In this document: positions 60,115 through 64,000 of the stretch, piece by piece
Numbering within the stretch: the first letter of the stretch is position 1
Layout: every line of letters begins with the position of its first letter
NCBI GenBank assembly: GCA_009741485.1
Contig: CM019216.1
Coordinates: 47,884,789-47,948,788 of the forward strand
Length of the DNA stretch: 64,000 bases
Reading direction: 5' to 3'
Source of the DNA: Malurus cyaneus samueli
Lineage: Eukaryota > Chordata > Aves > Passeriformes > Maluridae
The notes under the pieces: model-generated
What the model saw: only the letters and a program-made list of their open reading frames with translations
Told to the model about the DNA's origin: nothing
Databases searched by the model: none
Translations under genes and position numbers: made by a program

Positions 60115-60803
60115 GATGCCCACAGGCATTTGAGAAGCATGGTTTCCTTCCTTATCCTCAAAAACCTTAGTACAAATTGGCAGTTTTGTATGAAATATCT
60201 TGATTTCTTCAAATTGATGCTTGCCAGTGGCAAACATTTCATTTGGTGAATTTGCATCCAGCTTCCCTTTACAAGATGTTGAGAAAAATCTGACAAGCGA
60301 CCAAATTCATGTCAAACTTCCTTTGTAAATGGAAATCTGTCACTTCTGTTGGCAACAAGAACTAATGATTTGATTGTCACATAGAATTTGTAGCAATTCA
60401 GTTCCAACAAGCTGGAAAATTCAGTGACATGCAGGACTTCTTCATCTGCCTAAACATACAGATATATCCAGAAATCACTTATGCACACTAAGTACCATTA
60501 TTTTGATTTGTCCAAAATATGCATTTAAAAATAAAGAGTGACTGAGGGTCCCTCTTTTTCCACAAAATTACATTTGCCAGCCACATCTTTTAATTCTTCA
60601 CTGACTGGTTGATATTTTGTATGACTGATTTCCATCCCACTTGCATCTAGAAATACATGTTTAACCCCAACCAAACTACTCTTTAGAGAATCATTTTCAG
60701 GATGCTTAATCACTTCAATTTCAACAGTACCACAGTGCCTCTGCACGTGCTTGGCCATGTTAATAGAAACTATAAAGTCTATTGAAGGTCTTACCTGAAA
60801 CAC
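60115..60803 (-). pseudogene. Possible decayed coding sequence, family unknown
   Basis: Three consecutive minus-strand segments read like protein, not chance ORF. At 60803-60525 there are 92 codons; an internal ATG at about 60758 starts MAKHVQRHCGTVEIEVIKHP, and the stretch includes GVKHVFLDASGMEI. At 60449-60315 there are 45 codons starting ADEEVLHVTEFSSLL, ending in TGA. At 60273-60115 there are 53 codons including KGKLDANSPNEMFATGKHQF, in another frame and ending in TGA. Residue use is balanced in D, E, K and V, unlike the F, L, C and I-rich chance frames elsewhere. A TTTAG before the 45-codon segment could be a splice acceptor, and an AATAAA lies at 59846-59841. I do not recognise the protein. 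It may be a dead retrocopy, a nested gene with introns, or coincidence. Confidence 0.3.
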
Positions 60804-63800
60804 TCATAACTGTTCATGCTTGTAGCTCTTAACTATTAAAAAAAAACCCTAAAATCCCTTTTGGTCTTTATCAATGGGGTCATGGGTTCTTTAGTAGTTA
60901 TAACTAGTCGTTCTTAGAAAGCTTGATATGCATAGTGTATATTACCAGGGCTGTGAAGGACACTGATTTCCACTGCTTCCATAAATACTACATTATTAAT
61001 AGTTTGTTTCACTGGAAATAGAAGAAGAACAGTAAAACACTTTTATTTTTTTTTATGTTGAAAAGTTTGTTTCCTGATTCAACTTTTAAATTTCATGCTA
61101 ATGATTTACAGTAGAAAATGTCAGCTACATTTCAAAACAACTAAAAATAAAAATATTTTTATTTCTGTCTAAAGCAAGCTTCCCTAAGTCTGCCAGTGTT
61201 CTCACGGAACATTTTTATCATAGCAAATGGGTATATTTTTAACATAAAATGTTTCCGAAATCTTGGTATATTTTAATTGCCTTTGTGTGTCTCTGCGTTA
61301 AGGCATTTTGTGTAGGTCTCCAACTTTCTCTGTGTTTTTGATGATCCCTTTATATTCTGTTTAGACTTTATTATCCTACACTGGGAAGAAATGAGTAAGG
61401 TAGAATTACACTCTTATTTACACAGTTAATTCTGTGCACTTTGTAGTGATACTTAACTGCTGACTTTGCAGCAGATAATTTGTGTCATTATGCTAAACAT
61501 ATGCAGTTTCTTTTGCTATGGCTATTCCTTTTTATATGTCTTTTGTTTTTGTATTTTTTTTCATAGTGGCATTGTTATGCTTTGCTACCTTCACTAGCTT
61601 CTCTTTCTTTAGCTTTGCTTTTCTTCTTGAATCATCATCTTTAAAAAAAAAATATTTTCACTGTAAGTCATTCATTCATTGTCTTTAACTCTATGATTAT
61701 TATTGTAGACGTTTCATTTTTGTTAATTCATGACACTTTCCTCATTAAAGGATAAAACTTGACTAGTAATACTTGACAAGACAATTAATGCACTTCTTTT
61801 TGAGAAGATAAACTCTGCTTGTTTAATATGCTTGTCTTGTAATAGTTGGAATTTTATTTCTCTGATTACATTGGCAGTGGAAAAAAAAAGTAGTATTAAA
61901 TCTTCAGTGTAATGTCAGATGTCACTTATCTTTTTATGATCTGGATCTTGCTCTGTGCCATATATAAGGAAAAAACAAACCACAATGAAGTTCATGTTAT
62001 TGGACTGTGTTAAATTTTTGGGGATTAGGCTTTTTCCCTTTAGTGTGATTTAAGCTTTCAGCATAGGTGGTCTAGTTGCTCAGCTTACTATTCTTTGACT
62101 CACATAGAAGGTGATTGACTGAAATATTATGAATTTTCTTCCCAGTACTTACAGACTATCTTAAAAGTGGCATAAAACAGGCTTGCCTGCTCAGAGACCC
62201 AAGAGTTATGTTTCCCACACAAGAATCAAACAGAAGCTCAAATAAAGCTTGTCCTTCTTTATCTTCTTGATTCATGTTGCTTTTTTCCCAGTAGAATGGA
62301 ATAATTAATTTTGTTTCTTTCTTTAAGGGAGAAAATTGTTTTGATTTCCCAGTTGGAAATTAAGACCTCCATGAATGCCTAAGCTTGTATGGGGCTGTTC
62401 TGAGAAACCTATTTCCCTGTTTGTATATGACTTCAGGGAAAGGCATGAAATTTCCAAGATTTATTTCAGTGTCCTTGAAATCAGAATGTGGATCACCCTG
62501 TTTTTTAGAATCTGGATCATCCTGTTTTTTAGAACTGGGTGACTTCAACTCCTAGTCTCACAGAATCCAGAACTTTCCATTGTTGATCATTGAAATTCAG
62601 ATCCATTGTCTCTCGTTCTTTCTCTTGGTCCTACAGAAACGTCTGGATTCCTCACATTCATTCCTTTCCATCAAGTAATTTCCTTTTCTTTCTTGGTTGA
62701 TGAGAAGTCTTTTCCTCCTCCCTCATTTCTTAGGACTGCAGTGGAGAGGATGGGTCTCCACAAGTGCCTAAGCTCATCTGTCACCATCAATCAGATTTTA
62801 GATAATGATTAATGTATTGTGGGTAATTACAAAGCACCAGTCTCATAACAAAGGCAGTGCCTTTTGAAAGGACAATGGGAGGAAAAATGTAACACCTGAA
62901 TCCTTTTATCTGAAATTTAAGCAGGTTATAAATATTCTTAGTGTGTCATTGCTCTGCAGCTCAGGAATTATAAACATTAGCAGAGAATAGATTTAAAGAA
63001 ACTGTGATAGCATCTGCTTGTACTTGACTCATTCTAAATCACCAGTGTTAAGTTCTGGTCTTTAAATTTAGTTTCACATCACAAACTCAAAAACATGCCC
63101 TGAGCTTAAGAGACTGGAAGTTCTCTTAAAAGTAGGTCACAGAAAAAAGGATCTGAATCATTAAATGATGTTATCCATATCAGAAGAGGAAAATCAGAAT
63201 CTTATTATGTACTGTTCCAGACTTTTAAGCACTGAGACCTGAAGCTGAATTTTAGTTAACTGAAAGTACCTTTTAAATTTGGAGCAAAGAAAAAAAAAAA
63301 AATCTGTCAGGAAAAATATATGAATATTTGATGAATTCATCTCTCAATCCCAATCATATTCTACACTCAATGCATATATAGACTTATAGGACTTTCACAG
63401 AAATATTAAGGGAGTAATAGAAATATCAATTTATTTTATGTCACTGAGTCCAATACTTCAAATGTGGATTATTCTGATGATATTTAGGGCAAAGCATTTT
63501 ATCAGAAAATATTCATCTGGATGGTAAAATAAGCTGAGGGATATATTAGTAGAGATAGAACATGGGTTTTGTAATGCAAAATGTTTTGGAGAAATCATTG
63601 AGGTTTGTTAACAAATAAGAAGGGAATGGGAAATGCATAGCAGGATGAAGAAATAATTGTTCAAAGAAGTTAAAAGTTGTTTTTATAGAACAGGTGGTTA
63701 CAGAAAATAAATTTATGCTATTTATTTGGTAATTTGCTAATTTCCAGAATTTCATTTAGTCTTTTGCATAATGTAAAGGTATTTATAGGAAAAAATTTTT

Positions 63801-64000
63801 TAATATTTAATCTTCTTGCACTTTTTAGCAAAATCACTGTACTTCTTAAATGGCCTTATGGTGTTTGTGAACTTCAGGTGTGTAAGTTTCAAATTGCTTA
63901 AGGATTGTAAATCTACCACTTAGGAGCACAGTATAGGAGTTTGTAGTGGTGCATGAAAAATAGATGTAGCCCAGCTGTGAAGCAGTACAGAAGGCTTCTA
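60804..64000 (+). other. NKAIN2 intron, distal part: no gene recognised
   Basis: AT-rich intronic sequence to the end of the window. The only repeat seen is a 24-bp tandem duplication at 62489-62536. Frames at 62360-62812 and 63546-63755 are short and unrecognised. Confidence 0.5.
62489..62536. repeat. 24-bp tandem duplication
   Basis: Two adjacent copies, 62489-62512 and 62513-62536, share TGGATCAYCCTGTTTTTTAG and differ at the Y and near the end. It explains the doubled KKQDDPDSKKQGDPHS in the minus-strand frame. Confidence 0.9.

Noticed and set aside
59841..60803. Poly-A-tailed processed pseudogene interpretation of the minus-strand relic
   Set aside because: The AATAAA is followed on the minus strand by T-rich, not A-rich, sequence. 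The only long A run nearby (59096-59125) has the wrong polarity. A retrocopy is therefore not demonstrated.

Overview
The window is intronic DNA of a vertebrate, very probably a bird. Three things point to this. There are CR1 LINE fragments with the avian GATTCTRTGATTCT-type 3' tail. There is a fragment of an avian ERVL-type LTR. The DNA is AT-rich, with long A-rich low-complexity tracts and no Alu, L1 or other mammalian repeats. There is no bacterial or phage gene organisation; apart from repeat-derived frames, almost every open frame is a short chance ORF.

Only one exon is clearly supported. It is an 81-nt internal coding exon on the + strand at 18394-18474, with a pyrimidine-rich acceptor and a GTAATT donor. 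Its 27 codons encode the membrane segment of an NKAIN protein (Na+/K+-transporting ATPase-interacting), with residues matching NKAIN2 best. The rest of the window would then be the last 18.4 kb or more of one NKAIN2 intron and the first 45.5 kb or more of the next, consistent with the very large size of this gene in vertebrates.

Layout: 1-18393 is upstream intron, with homopolymers, a (TTGA)n array, a 110-bp (GAAA)n array, a 26-bp minisatellite, one old CR1 3' fragment and a (GATA)n array. The exon follows. From 18475 to 64000 is downstream intron. It carries diverged minus-strand CR1/L3-like relics (23.1, 24.1, 32.1-33.1, 40.8-43.5 kb) and a younger + strand CR1 (41.5-42.8 kb). That younger copy holds a single ambiguous base flanked by a near-identical 260-bp duplication, which looks like an assembly join. 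There is also an LTR whose two halves lie in opposite orientation (46.27-46.85 kb), and further CR1 3' ends at 49.2, 53.6 and 55.95-56.48 kb. A possible minus-strand coding relic lies at 60.1-60.8 kb. A cluster of three perfect octamer (POU) motifs at 24745-24793 is the best regulatory candidate.

No operon, CRISPR array, defence system, tRNA or rRNA gene was seen. I found no convincing undescribed biological system. The observations most worth following are the assembly artefact, the inverted-half LTR, the nested CR1 pair, the octamer cluster and the unidentified coding relic. All identifications rest on reading the sequence and remembered family consensus, with no database search.
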